Below are positions 44,592-53,861 of a stretch of DNA of 64,000 bases, piece by piece. Source of the stretch: Thermoanaerobaculia bacterium (lineage in GTDB: Bacteria > Acidobacteriota > Thermoanaerobaculia > Multivoradales > J023); the NCBI GenBank assembly GCA_028066595.1, contig JALCBJ010000002.1, positions 62,001 to 126,000 on the forward strand, written 5' to 3'. The notes beneath the pieces are model-generated. The model worked only from the letters and a program-made list of their open reading frames with translations, made no database searches and had not been told where the DNA came from. Made by a program: the position numbers and the translations under genes. Position 1 is the stretch's first letter. The number at the start of each line of letters is the position of its first letter.

Positions 44592-45929
44592 ATGACCGGG
44601 AGAGGACCCGCCCGACAGGCTGTCACGACCGACGAGACCTCGAAGCTCGGGTTCGCCACAGGGGCGATCCTGGTGAGCTTTTTGTCACTGTGTCTCCTGG
44701 CGACCGGGGCCGCGGCGCAGTATACCGTTCTGGGAGGCGGGGCCACGTCGGTACCCGACGAAGAAGCGCTGCGGAGTAACGTCGAAGCAGCGCGATGGTC
44801 GGCGGGGCCGTTTCGCTTGCAGCCGTGGATTGGCCTGCGCGACGTCTCATATGTCCGCCAGCAGCAGAGCGTCTCAGGGAGCGAGGCGGAGGACCAGCTC
44901 ACCGTCACCGTCGGTGCCGGTCTGCGTGCCTATTCGCAGTTGGGCCCCAAAGTGATCTGGGCCGCACACCTGCTGCCCGAATATGTCTGGTGGCAGGATG
45001 ACTCCGCGAAGGACGGGCTGAACGGCCGCTACGGCATGGGATTCTTCGGCTATGCCAACCGCCTGCAGTTCCAGGTCTTTCATCGGCTGGAGGAACAGCA
45101 AGATTTCTTCTCCGATGAAATCCAAGAGCTGACGACCACCACCACGGCCACCTCCCAGGTGGGTGCAGAGTTGAAAGTCGTACGCGGCATCCACGTCTAC
45201 GGCTCGTGGGAACGTCTGGAGTTCGAAGGAGACGGCGACGACAGCGCTTTGTTCACACTACTCGATCGCACCGAGGATAGCTGGAGTGCGGGCATTCGCC
45301 TGCGCAGCCATCGCGGCTGGTCGTTGGGTGTGGGGGTCCGGCATACCGAGGGCGAGTTCGATCCGGCCGCTCGCGACCTTTCGTTCGAGGCGGATTCCGT
45401 GACCCTCGACTTGGGAGCGACGTTGGGACGTTTCGACGTTACTCTCAGATTGGAGGACGCGGACATCGAGCCTCGGCCTGGATCGACGCTCGAACCGCGC
45501 CAGCAGACGTTCGGCAACTTCGACGTCGCCTGGAAAGCAGGGCAAAGGGTGTCGTTCGAAGGCTATGCCTTGCGGCAACGCACGTTCTCGATTGCCGAGA
45601 CCCGATCATTGATCGTTCGTGACGAGCAAGGTCTGCGAACGGAGTTCTCGTGGAATGCATGGAATCTCCGTTTGCTCGTCGGCCAGGGCGGCCTCGAGTC
45701 CGAAGTCGTGGGTTCGGCCGTGGATCAATCCGACGACTACGACGTCTATGGCGCCACGCTCGGCTTCAGAATTCGTCGCCTGGGTGCAATCCAGCTGAAT
45801 GTGATCGAACGCCAGTACGACGTCGGGTTGTTGGGAGGCGATCGAGACGTCACCAGCTTCGGCGTATCCGTGCAGCTGGGTGAGCTTGCGCAACGTCTAT
45901 CCCTCGGTGAGTCCTCCAGTCTTTGGTAA
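44592..45929 (+). CDS. Outer-membrane beta-barrel protein of polysaccharide cluster
   Basis: 445 residues, ATG with 'GGGGAG' upstream. Signal peptide ends near 'LLATGAAAQ'. The body is a run of alternating amphipathic strands with aromatic ends ('GMGFFGYANRLQFQVFHRLE', 'VYGATLGFRIRRLG') and ends '...SSLW', an aromatic C-terminal residue as recognised by the BAM machinery. Lies one gene ahead of the Wza-like exporter, so it may be the outer-membrane pore or an associated barrel for the secreted glycan. No specific family named. Confidence 0.75.
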   Translation: MTGRGPARQAVTTDETSKLGFATGAILVSFLSLCLLATGAAAQYTVLGGGATSVPDEEALRSNVEAARWSAGPFRLQPWIGLRDVSYVRQQQSVSGSEAEDQLTVTVGAGLRAYSQLGPKVIWAAHLLPEYVWWQDDSAKDGLNGRYGMGFFGYANRLQFQVFHRLEEQQDFFSDEIQELTTTTTATSQVGAELKVVRGIHVYGSWERLEFEGDGDDSALFTLLDRTEDSWSAGIRLRSHRGWSLGVGVRHTEGEFDPAARDLSFEADSVTLDLGATLGRFDVTLRLEDADIEPRPGSTLEPRQQTFGNFDVAWKAGQRVSFEGYALRQRTFSIAETRSLIVRDEQGLRTEFSWNAWNLRLLVGQGGLESEVVGSAVDQSDDYDVYGATLGFRIRRLGAIQLNVIERQYDVGLLGGDRDVTSFGVSVQLGELAQRLSLGESSSLW

Positions 45930-45978
45930 TTCCGATCATTTCTCGCTGAGGCAAACTAAGCTGGGATAACCTAGTCGG

Positions 45979-46842
45979 ATGCGGAGTTCGCTCCATGGGC
46001 ATCCCGAAAAGCGTTGGCGGTTGCTGATCCTTGGTTATTTGACCGGTTTTGTGGCAATGGCCTGGGCATCGCCACTGGCGGCCCAGGGGCAAGTGATCGG
46101 ACCGAAGGATCAGCTGCAGATTCGAGTCGAGGAGATACCGTCGCTGCCGTCGGACTACGAAGTGGGTGCCGACGGAACGATCACGCTCGGCGTCGCCGGC
46201 CGCATCGACGTTCAAGGGCTCACCGAGGAGGAGCTTGCGAATCGAATCCAGGCACGGCTCCTGGAGCAGGGGCTGCGTCGGGCGAGCGTCGACATTCGGG
46301 TCATCGCTTACCGATCGCGACCTGTGACGGTGCTCGGCGCCGTCGAACGGCCGGGAAATCAAACGATTCCCGGTCGCTCCACCCTCCTGGACGTACTACT
46401 GGCCGCAGGCGGCCTGGCTGACAGCCATGGCATGAATGTGCGCGTGCGGCGACGCGCCGACAACGGACTGACCGATCAAGTCGAAGTCGCGGTCGTCGCA
46501 CTCTTCGAGCAGGGCGATCAGGACGTCAACCTGCCGATCTATCCCGGCGACGTGATCCATGTGCCGGAAGCACGCACCATCCAAGTGTTGCTCATGGGAG
46601 AGGTGGCGCAAGTCGGCGAGTTGACGTTCTCGGGTAGCGAGCGTGCGACCGTCTTGACCGCTGTCGCCAAGGCGGGTGGACTTACCGAAACGGCAGCGGA
46701 CAAGATCACGATCCAACGCCTCACCGAATCGGGCGAGCGACGCGAGATCGTCGTCGACTTCCAGCGCATCCTGAACGGACGCGCCCCCGACCTGCCACTG
46801 GAGGACGGAGACCTGTTGGTGGTCAAGGAGTCGTTCTTTTGA
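45979..46842 (+). CDS. Polysaccharide export protein (Wza/OtnA family, SLBB domains)
   Basis: 287 residues. Signal peptide to about residue 36 ('AMAWASPLAAQ'). Polysaccharide export domain 'IGPKDQLQIRVEEIPSLPSD' and 'VGADGTITLGVAGRIDVQGL' (residues 38-115), then SLBB domains: 'PVTVLGAVERPGNQTIPG' and 'VLLMGEVAQVGELTF'. No lipobox Cys is seen, unlike E. coli Wza, and there is no C-terminal amphipathic helix, so the outer-membrane passage may be built by the neighbouring barrel. Overlaps the BY-kinase gene by 4 bases (TTGA). Confidence 0.93.
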   Translation: MRSSLHGHPEKRWRLLILGYLTGFVAMAWASPLAAQGQVIGPKDQLQIRVEEIPSLPSDYEVGADGTITLGVAGRIDVQGLTEEELANRIQARLLEQGLRRASVDIRVIAYRSRPVTVLGAVERPGNQTIPGRSTLLDVLLAAGGLADSHGMNVRVRRRADNGLTDQVEVAVVALFEQGDQDVNLPIYPGDVIHVPEARTIQVLLMGEVAQVGELTFSGSERATVLTAVAKAGGLTETAADKITIQRLTESGERREIVVDFQRILNGRAPDLPLEDGDLLVVKESFF

Positions 46843-49259
46843 TCCCGGAACGCCCAGGGAGCGGTCCGCGGCAGCCGGCACCGATCGATCCGTTTCTTGC
46901 CTACGGCAGCGACGCGGCTCCCATAGGTCTGGGAGCCGAAGGGGAGCCACTAGACATCGCCAAGTACGTCAAGGGTCTGCGTCGCCGCTGGCCCTTGCTC
47001 TTGGTGTGCGTGCTCATAGGCGTCGCGTTCTCGTTGGTGCGCTATTCGCTGACGCCGAAGATGTATGAGTCTGGCGCCACCATTCAGATCGAGCGCAAAC
47101 GTCTGTCGCTCCTCACCCTCGGCCAGGCAGGTTGGCTCGAGGATTGGTGGAACATGGAGTACTACCCGACGCAGTATCGCTTGCTGCGCTCCCGCGGCAT
47201 GGCGGAGCGGGTCGTGCTCAATCTGCGCTTACACGAGGATCCCAACTTCAACGATCGGGCCGCCTCGTTGCTGGGAGGTGACATCGAGCCGGTCGATGTC
47301 AGCTCGAGCGCCGAGTTGGCGCGCCTCGCGGGCAGGGTGCAGGCGGGGCTTTCGGTCAAACCGATCGAAGACACGCAGCTGGTGCAGCTGACCTACCGCA
47401 GCCAGGATCCGGAGATCGCCTCGCGCATCGCCAACGGCTACGCAGAGGTGTTCATCGAGTGGGGCATCGAGACCCGGACCACGACCGTTGGCCAGGCATC
47501 GAGCTTTCTGGCCGCGCAGATCGGTACCTTACGCAAGGAGATCGAGGAGCGACAGAAGCAGCTCAACGCGTTCAGTGCGGCCAGTGACCAGGCTTTGGAT
47601 CAGGACGGTCAAGCACTGCTCCAGCGGCGCCAGTCGCTGGAAACCCAGTTCAATTCGGCGCTGGCGGAACGCATCAACAAAGAGGCGGCCTATCGCGAGC
47701 TGGTGGCGTCGTCGGCCCAAAGCGTCGCCAACTCGGCGTCCAGCGACGGGGTGGCAGATCTTCGCTCCGAGCTCTTTCGACTCGAAAGCGAGTATCGGTC
47801 GAAACTGGAAACGTACACGCCGGACTGGCCCGAGATGGTGCAGCTGGACCAGCAGATCGTGGAGAAGCGGGCTCAGTTGCAGCAGGCGGAGCAGGAGGCC
47901 TATCGCGAGGAGGTGGGACGGGCCTATACCGAGTTGCAACAGGCGCAACGACGTACCGCGGGGATCGACGCCGAGCTCGAGCGATTGCGGGCCGACGCTC
48001 AGGTCTACAATTCCGACACGCTGGAATACGAGAATCTGAAGACACTGATCGAAAGCCGGCGCCAGCTTCTCACCGACCTGGTGAAGCGACAGTCGGAAAC
48101 AGAAGTCGCGTCGCGTATTCAGGGCTCTCAGGAGTCGAACATCCGGGTCGTCGAGCGGGCTGTGGTGCCGTCGTCACCCTATGCTCCCGTCCTACGCAGT
48201 GACTTGACGAGGTCGGTGGCCCTGGCTCTTATGGTCGGCCTGGGAGCGATCTTCTTGCTCGAGTACTTCGACCGAACCGTCAAGAGCCCGGAGGAGCTGG
48301 AGTCCTTGACGGGCTTGCCGACTCTGGCTGTGATTCCCGACATCGAAGAGAGCAGCGGCGGGTTGCTGGGGCGCTACGCCAAGCGCTATGGCTATCGATA
48401 CAGCTACGGCGCCTACGGCTACGGTTATGGCTATGGCTACGGCTATTCCTACGGCTACGGCAGATCCACCAAGGCGAAGAAGGGTAAGGCAATGCAGATC
48501 CGAGGTGCCCAGGGCAAGGGTGCCAAGGCAGCGGACGAGGAGCGGCGGATCGAGCTCATGCCACATTTCAACCCCCGGGTTGCTGTGAGTGAAGCCTATC
48601 GATCGCTGCGTACGGCCCTGATGTTGTCCACTGCCGACGACCTGCAGGTGATCGCCATGACCTCGGCGGTACCCGGGGAAGGCAAGACTGCCAGCACCAC
48701 CAACCTGGCGACTGTGATCGCTCAGCTCGGCCGTCGGGTTCTTGTCGTCGACGCCGACCTGCGCCGTCCGCGCATGCACAAGGTCTTTCGTACGTCGAAT
48801 CGGCATGGCTTGGTGAACTACCTCACCGCGCATGCCGACTTGGAGGGCCTGGTCTTCGAGACACCGGTTCCTAACCTATTTCTTTGTCCGTCGGGCCCGA
48901 TCCCGCCCAATCCGTCGGAGCTACTGTCGTCGGAACGCATGCGCTCGTTTCTCGCCAAAGTCCGAGACCGCTTCGACTACGTCGTGATCGACACTCCGCC
49001 GACCCTGCCGGTAGCCGATGCGATCATTCTCGGCACCATGGTCGATGCGGTTTTGGTCTGCGCGCGTGCCGGTATCTTGGTGCGCGAAGACGCCAAGTTG
49101 TGTCGAGAGCGACTGAGCTACGCTGGAATCCGTCTGGTGGGGACGATTCTGAATCGCTATCGGGCGAATCAGGGGCGTCGGTACGACAAGCGTTATCGCT
49201 ACTATGGCACCTATGAGGAGCCACGAGCCGCGGGACGCAGCACGTCGACTGCCGCTTGA
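46839..49259 (+). CDS. Wzc-type polysaccharide co-polymerase / bacterial tyrosine kinase
   Basis: 806 residues, TTG start overlapping the exporter stop. Wzz domain with helices at about 51-70 and 457-476 flanking a long periplasmic coiled coil. Kinase: Walker A 'SAVPGEGKTASTTNLA' near 609, Walker A' 'VLVVDADLRRPRMHKVF' and Walker B 'YVVIDTPPTLPVADA'. The tail has a tyrosine cluster 'RYDKRYRYYGTYEEP' for autophosphorylation. Between membrane and kinase (about 512-540) is a Tyr/Gly-rich insert, 'YGYGYGYGYGYSYGYG' followed by basic residues, which is not usual in Wzc. It controls chain length and assembly with the PHP phosphatase that follows. Confidence 0.94.
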   Translation: MIPERPGSGPRQPAPIDPFLAYGSDAAPIGLGAEGEPLDIAKYVKGLRRRWPLLLVCVLIGVAFSLVRYSLTPKMYESGATIQIERKRLSLLTLGQAGWLEDWWNMEYYPTQYRLLRSRGMAERVVLNLRLHEDPNFNDRAASLLGGDIEPVDVSSSAELARLAGRVQAGLSVKPIEDTQLVQLTYRSQDPEIASRIANGYAEVFIEWGIETRTTTVGQASSFLAAQIGTLRKEIEERQKQLNAFSAASDQALDQDGQALLQRRQSLETQFNSALAERINKEAAYRELVASSAQSVANSASSDGVADLRSELFRLESEYRSKLETYTPDWPEMVQLDQQIVEKRAQLQQAEQEAYREEVGRAYTELQQAQRRTAGIDAELERLRADAQVYNSDTLEYENLKTLIESRRQLLTDLVKRQSETEVASRIQGSQESNIRVVERAVVPSSPYAPVLRSDLTRSVALALMVGLGAIFLLEYFDRTVKSPEELESLTGLPTLAVIPDIEESSGGLLGRYAKRYGYRYSYGAYGYGYGYGYGYSYGYGRSTKAKKGKAMQIRGAQGKGAKAADEERRIELMPHFNPRVAVSEAYRSLRTALMLSTADDLQVIAMTSAVPGEGKTASTTNLATVIAQLGRRVLVVDADLRRPRMHKVFRTSNRHGLVNYLTAHADLEGLVFETPVPNLFLCPSGPIPPNPSELLSSERMRSFLAKVRDRFDYVVIDTPPTLPVADAIILGTMVDAVLVCARAGILVREDAKLCRERLSYAGIRLVGTILNRYRANQGRRYDKRYRYYGTYEEPRAAGRSTSTAA
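48388..48465 (+). repeat. Short tandem repeat coding for the Tyr-Gly-rich insert
   Basis: A run of TAC/TAT-GGC/GGT hexamers (ggctacggttatggctatgg and continuations) inside the tyrosine kinase gene. The bases at third positions vary, so the repeat has been kept at protein level rather than being a fresh slippage product. Confidence 0.85.
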
Positions 49260-49291
49260 GGGAGCCAGCAGCTTCGTGATCGATCGATATC

Positions 49292-50110
49292 GTGATTGAT
49301 CTACACAGTCACATCCTGCCCGGCGTCGACGACGGTGCCGAAGACCTCGACGAAGCGTTGGAGATCTGCCGGCTTGCGTACGAAGATGGCGTTCGTGCCA
49401 TGGTGGCGACGCCCCATTTGCGACAGGAGAGCTTTTGGAACGACGATCGCAACCTCCTCGTGGATCGCTTCAAGGCGTTGCGCGCCGCGGTTCGGCGTAC
49501 CTTCGAAGGCGAATTCGAGATCCACTTGGGTGGTGAGATCGCGGTGCACGGCGCCAGCCTGGAAGAAATCAACCAGCTTCCAGGTGGCAACCTCTTGACC
49601 CTGGCGGGAACGAGCTACCTCCTCCTCGAGCTCGACTGGCACGGCGTGGGTCCGGATCCCCACGAGATGATTCACGAAGTGGTGGTGGCGGGTTTTCGGC
49701 CGATCATCGCTCATCCCGAACGTGTTGCCTGGTTCGTGCGGGATCGAGAGCTGGTGGAGTCGCTGGTCGACCAGGGTGCGATGATGCAATTGACGGCGAT
49801 GAGCGTCACCGGCGAGCTAGGCCGCCGCACGCAAGAAACTTCGGAGTGGATGCTCGATGCGGGTTTGGTCCACTTTCTCGCCTCCGACGCGCACGATCCT
49901 TCGTTGCGGCACCCCGGCTTGAAGAATGCGCGCCAGGTGGTGGCAGAGCGATGGGGCGAGCCGTTGGCCCAAGCCCTGGTGGAAGATCATCCGCAGGCTG
50001 TGTTGGAGGATCGCCCGATCGATGCCCGCGCCGTACCCATCGAAAGAGAAGCAAAAGCGGGACTATGGTCGGGTTTCGCCCGCCGACTGCTGTCGGGCGA
50101 AGAAGACTGA
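49292..50110 (+). CDS. CpsB/YwqE-type tyrosine-protein phosphatase (PHP fold)
   Basis: 272 residues from a GTG. PHP metal-site motifs: 'DLHSHILPGVDDGAEDLDEA', 'MVATPHLRQESF', 'IAHPERVAWF' and 'FLASDAHDPSLRHPG'. These bind a multi-metal centre. Enzymes of this class dephosphorylate the tyrosine cluster of the BY-kinase, here 32 bases upstream. Typical length is 250-260. It confirms the kinase/phosphatase switch of the polysaccharide system. Confidence 0.93.
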   Translation: MIDLHSHILPGVDDGAEDLDEALEICRLAYEDGVRAMVATPHLRQESFWNDDRNLLVDRFKALRAAVRRTFEGEFEIHLGGEIAVHGASLEEINQLPGGNLLTLAGTSYLLLELDWHGVGPDPHEMIHEVVVAGFRPIIAHPERVAWFVRDRELVESLVDQGAMMQLTAMSVTGELGRRTQETSEWMLDAGLVHFLASDAHDPSLRHPGLKNARQVVAERWGEPLAQALVEDHPQAVLEDRPIDARAVPIEREAKAGLWSGFARRLLSGEED

Positions 50111-50144
50111 ACCCAGACGATCCCGCAGGGATAGACTATTTGGG

Positions 50145-51665
50145 ATGAGATTCTCCATCGGCAACTATCCGTTTCGTTTTCTGCTGCCCATCCTGTTGAC
50201 GTTTCTCTTGTCGACGCCGGTCGCCGGAGTAGAAGACGTCGATACTTTCTACCTGAGGCTCTATCAAGACGGGGCCGAATTGGCTGCGGCCGGTCAGTAC
50301 CATGCGGCGGCCAGCAAGCTGCGGCTGGCCTGCTTCGGCATGCTCGATCATCCCTCGTTCCTGGGCCCGTGCTTGGGACGGTTGTTGGTGACGCAAAACG
50401 CCGCGGAAGTCCCGGCCGACGAGATCGAAGCCACGGTGGATCGCCTGTTGGAGGTGGAGAAACGATTTCAAGGTTGGTCAGAGCCCGCGGATCGCTACGC
50501 TCCCTCCGACGACCTGCGGCGGCGAGTCGAGGCGCTCTTCGTCCGTTTCGGCACGGCCGACAGTCTGGCGCGAATCCCGGGATTGGGCGACGTGGCGTTG
50601 GCGAAACAAGCCGAACGGATCGCGGCGATGCCAATCGAGGAGAGACGTCGAGAGTTGAATCTCTTGGTGCAGCGGCAGGCACGCGTACCGATCTGGCACG
50701 TGATGAGCGCCGAGCTTTCCCTCGAGGAAGGTGACCCGAGGGCCGCAGCGAGTGCCGCGGGGGACATCCTGCGCAAGTTCGAGGGAAATACCGATGCGCA
50801 CTGTGTGCTCGGCCGAGCGCTGGCGGCGCAGGATCAGTGCCAGGGCGCGGTCGTCGAGCATCTGCAGGTGTGCCCGGAGGATCACCCGCGACGAGGGGAG
50901 ATCGATCTGGCATTGACCACGTGCCTGGTGGAGGCGGAGCGCTGGATCGAAGCCGATGGGGCGCTGCGTCGATTGCCACCCGCCCTACAGGATCAACGAT
51001 CCGTTCGTCGACTCAGACGGCAGATCGAGAAAGGGCTGAGCTCGGCCCCGGCCAGCTCCTCGGCGACTGACCGTCCGTCCGCAACGGACGGTGCGGAAGC
51101 TCCCCAGCCGACGGGTGGCTCCGCAGGAACCGACGAGACAGGCCCCAGCGTCGCGGCCTCACCGGTCTATGCGCCGCCTCCTGGAATCGAAGAGGAAGAT
51201 CTGCAGGCCGAAGAGCCCGTAGTTCTGGCGACAGGACCCTCCGCAGTTCCGCGGGCAGATCTCCCGGCGGAGTTCGAAGGTCTGTCGCAGGACGAGCGAG
51301 AGACCCTCCGAAGGGTGAGGGACGCACTGGCCGCGGAGCAACGCCATCTCTATCCTGCACTCTGGACACCGATGAAGAAGCTGGCCAGGCGTCATGACGA
51401 CCTCGATGTCGCTCAACGTCTGGCGGGAAGCCTCGCGTTTCGTCTCGGGCGTTGGCGCGACGCGGTCCGCTTTCTACGGCGCGATGAGTCTCTAGTGTCC
51501 AGTCGTCCTCAGCTGCAGCTCGAATTGGCGGTGGCGCTTCACTATCAAGGCGAACGAGACGAGGCGCGTAACGAGTTCCGGCGCTGCCGACCGCTCCTGG
51601 CGTCCACGGCCTGGGTGGAGTACTGGGCGGCCGAATTGGGCAACGAGTCGGAGCACGAAGGATAG
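50145..51665 (+). CDS. Secreted helical-repeat protein with TPR-like units
   Basis: 506 residues from the ATG in 'MRFSIGNYPFRFLL'; the longer frame upstream overlaps the phosphatase gene and is rejected. Signal peptide 'LLPILLTFLLSTPVAGVE'. N-terminal TPR-like pairs ('ELAAAGQYHAAASKLRLACF'), a middle part with 'EEGDPRAAASAAGDILRKFE', a low-complexity Ser/Pro/Ala linker at about 300-375, and a C-terminal TPR pair. No named family. It lies in a run of same-strand polysaccharide genes, so a periplasmic scaffold is plausible. Confidence 0.72.
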   Translation: MRFSIGNYPFRFLLPILLTFLLSTPVAGVEDVDTFYLRLYQDGAELAAAGQYHAAASKLRLACFGMLDHPSFLGPCLGRLLVTQNAAEVPADEIEATVDRLLEVEKRFQGWSEPADRYAPSDDLRRRVEALFVRFGTADSLARIPGLGDVALAKQAERIAAMPIEERRRELNLLVQRQARVPIWHVMSAELSLEEGDPRAAASAAGDILRKFEGNTDAHCVLGRALAAQDQCQGAVVEHLQVCPEDHPRRGEIDLALTTCLVEAERWIEADGALRRLPPALQDQRSVRRLRRQIEKGLSSAPASSSATDRPSATDGAEAPQPTGGSAGTDETGPSVAASPVYAPPPGIEEEDLQAEEPVVLATGPSAVPRADLPAEFEGLSQDERETLRRVRDALAAEQRHLYPALWTPMKKLARRHDDLDVAQRLAGSLAFRLGRWRDAVRFLRRDESLVSSRPQLQLELAVALHYQGERDEARNEFRRCRPLLASTAWVEYWAAELGNESEHEG

Positions 51666-51823
51666 GGGCTGGGAGAGTTTGTCGGGCGACGTGAAAGGTG
51701 GTGTAGAGCAGCGGCGCGATGCCGCCTCGAGGGTGTGGCATTGCGACACTGCGCTCGAACGCGTAAACTTGAGATTGCGCACGCGGAAGATCTGTGCGCC
51801 GGCTCGGACATCTAGGAGACGTT

Positions 51824-52768
51824 ATGTCAACCGCCCACTCTGCTTCTTTCTTCGCCCGATCCTTCCGGATCTTGTTTCTTTTGCTGTTGATCGGTGGGGC
51901 ATTTCACCCCGCGTTGGCGCAGCGCGGCGTCACCGTCGAAGCCGATCCGGTCGATTGTCTACCGATCGGTGACAACGGAATCGGTTGGGCCACCGCCCAG
52001 GGTCACAGCCCCGATCACTCCGTCCGACTCAATTTCCGGCGTATGAACGACGTGGTCGAGGACACCTACTGGGTAGAAATGAACCCCGCTGGATCTGGTC
52101 GCTATTGGGGTATTTTCCCCAAGGCCGCCGACGAGGTCCTGCAGCGGCACGACATCGAGCAGGCCCGGTCCGAGGCTCAGCAGCAGTACAGCTGGGCCGA
52201 TTGGTGGCGTCAGAAGGACACGCTCGATAGCCGCGATCCGAATCAAGACCTCGACGCAGAGATGATCCGCGAACGCGCCAGCCAAGGAAAGCTAGTGCAA
52301 CGTCACTGGCTGGCAGAGATGGACGACGCCAGCTTCCAGGACTGGCTGGAGCGACTCGAGAACGAGCCCGCGGAGTTCTACACTTCGGTCGCTGATCCGG
52401 CAGGCCGCGAGATCGCCCGCTCGCAAACGATGGTGGCGGAGGTCAAGAGCGACTGCCGCCCTGACCTCAATGCCGAGCAACGTGGCGAAGCCGAGAACCT
52501 GGTCATTGGAGAGTCGGCCTATTGGCAGCAGGGGGAGCTGCCGTTTCACTGGTTGTGTGAAGGGATCGTCACACGAGTCGATCCATCGAACGTGCTACGC
52601 GGCGACGAAGTCTGTCGCGCCTGCGTGGTCGCTTGGTGGGATCGCGCCGGCGTTCTGGCGCCCATAGGCGCCGCTCTTGCTGGCGTCGCGATCGTTGGCA
52701 TCATCGAGAAAGACGACGAGCCACTCGCCCCGACGCCGCCGCCGCCCGCTTCGCCCGACAACCCTTGA
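51824..52768 (+). CDS. Secreted protein with glycine-zipper C-terminus, unknown function
   Basis: 314 residues; ATG with strong 'AGGAGA' upstream. Signal peptide 'FRILFLLLLIGGAFHPALAQ'. The mature part has six cysteines and many Trp ('QYSWADWWRQKD', 'FHWLCEGIV', 'ACVVAWWDRAG'). Near the C-terminus 'PIGAALAGVAIVGIIEKDDE' is a glycine-zipper-like membrane helix followed by an acidic then Pro-rich tail ('PTPPPPASPDNP'). I do not recognise it. Placed between a TPR protein and GDP-fucose synthase, it is likely part of the envelope system. Confidence 0.7.
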   Translation: MSTAHSASFFARSFRILFLLLLIGGAFHPALAQRGVTVEADPVDCLPIGDNGIGWATAQGHSPDHSVRLNFRRMNDVVEDTYWVEMNPAGSGRYWGIFPKAADEVLQRHDIEQARSEAQQQYSWADWWRQKDTLDSRDPNQDLDAEMIRERASQGKLVQRHWLAEMDDASFQDWLERLENEPAEFYTSVADPAGREIARSQTMVAEVKSDCRPDLNAEQRGEAENLVIGESAYWQQGELPFHWLCEGIVTRVDPSNVLRGDEVCRACVVAWWDRAGVLAPIGAALAGVAIVGIIEKDDEPLAPTPPPPASPDNP

Positions 52769-52784
52769 GCCGAGCCACACATCC

Positions 52785-53777
52785 GTGATCGCGGAGGCTC
52801 CACGGCTTCCTCGTGACGCCAGGATTCACGTAGCCGGCCATCGTGGTCTTGTGGGTTCGGCCATCGTACGTAAGCTGCGGGCAGAGGGCTTCGAGAATCT
52901 CCTCCTGGCAAACCGCGAACAGCTCGATCTGCGCGATCAGGCGGCGGTGAATTACTGGTACCAGGCGAACCAGCCCGAGTACGTTTTCCTTGTCGCAGGA
53001 ACCGTCGGCGGGATCCTGGCCAACTCCACCCGGCCAGCTGAGTTCATCTACGACAACTTGATGATTCACGCCACGGTGGTCGAGGCGGCACACCGCTTCG
53101 GCTCGAAGAAGCTCCTCTACCTTGGCAGCTCCTGTATCTATCCCCGCGAAGCGGACCAGCCGATCACCGAAGAGGCTTTGCTCACCGGTGGCCTCGAGCC
53201 CACCAACGAACCCTATGCGGTGGCAAAGATCGCCGGAATCAAGCTGTGTCAGGCGTACCGCCGGCAGTACGGCTGCAACTTCGTCTCGGCCATGCCGACC
53301 AATCTCTACGGTCCCGGCGACAACTTCGATCTGCAGTCGAGCCATGTGGTGCCGGCTCTGATGCGCAAGTGCCACGACGCCAGGGAGGATGGCCGGCGGG
53401 AGGTGCCGATCTGGGGCACCGGCTCTCCGCGACGTGAATTCCTCCACGTCGATGACCTCGCCGACGCATGTCTGTTCCTGATGGAGCACTACGAAGACGA
53501 GCAGCACGTCAATGTCGGCTGCGGCCAGGATCTCTCGATCCGAGAGTTGGCCGAGATCATCCGCGACATCGTTCATCCCGACGCGGAGCTGGTCTTCGAC
53601 ACGTCCAAACCCGACGGCGCTCCCCGCAAGCTGCTCGACGTATCGAAGCTGGCCGAGCTCGGCTGGTCGGCTTCGATAGGGTTGGAGGAAGGGATCCGTT
53701 CGACGTATTCCTGGTTTGTCGACAACGGGCAGTCGGGCCGATCGACCGAGTCGCGACCCGTGACCGCAGGCGCATGA
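52785..53777 (+). CDS. fcl: GDP-L-fucose synthase (GDP-4-keto-6-deoxymannose epimerase/reductase)
   Basis: 330 residues; GTG start, since no ATG occurs before the nucleotide fold 'IHVAGHRGLVGSAIVRKL'. Typical of the family are 'VAGTVGGILANSTRPAEFIY', 'LLYLGSSCIYPREADQPI' with the catalytic Ser and Cys, 'NEPYAVAKIAGIKLCQAYRR' (Tyr-x3-Lys) and 'NLYGPGDNFDLQSSHVVPAL'. It uses NADPH to make GDP-L-fucose, a sugar donor. The preceding enzyme Gmd is not in the window. It implies a fucose-containing or related deoxyhexose glycan. Confidence 0.93.
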   Translation: MIAEAPRLPRDARIHVAGHRGLVGSAIVRKLRAEGFENLLLANREQLDLRDQAAVNYWYQANQPEYVFLVAGTVGGILANSTRPAEFIYDNLMIHATVVEAAHRFGSKKLLYLGSSCIYPREADQPITEEALLTGGLEPTNEPYAVAKIAGIKLCQAYRRQYGCNFVSAMPTNLYGPGDNFDLQSSHVVPALMRKCHDAREDGRREVPIWGTGSPRREFLHVDDLADACLFLMEHYEDEQHVNVGCGQDLSIRELAEIIRDIVHPDAELVFDTSKPDGAPRKLLDVSKLAELGWSASIGLEEGIRSTYSWFVDNGQSGRSTESRPVTAGA

Positions 53778-53861
53778 GTTGATCGAGGTACTGGTTGTTG
53801 TGAGCTGGCCCTCGATGCCGTGGCGACCTTCCGGTGGATCGGCACGAGAGGCGAGCTTCCC

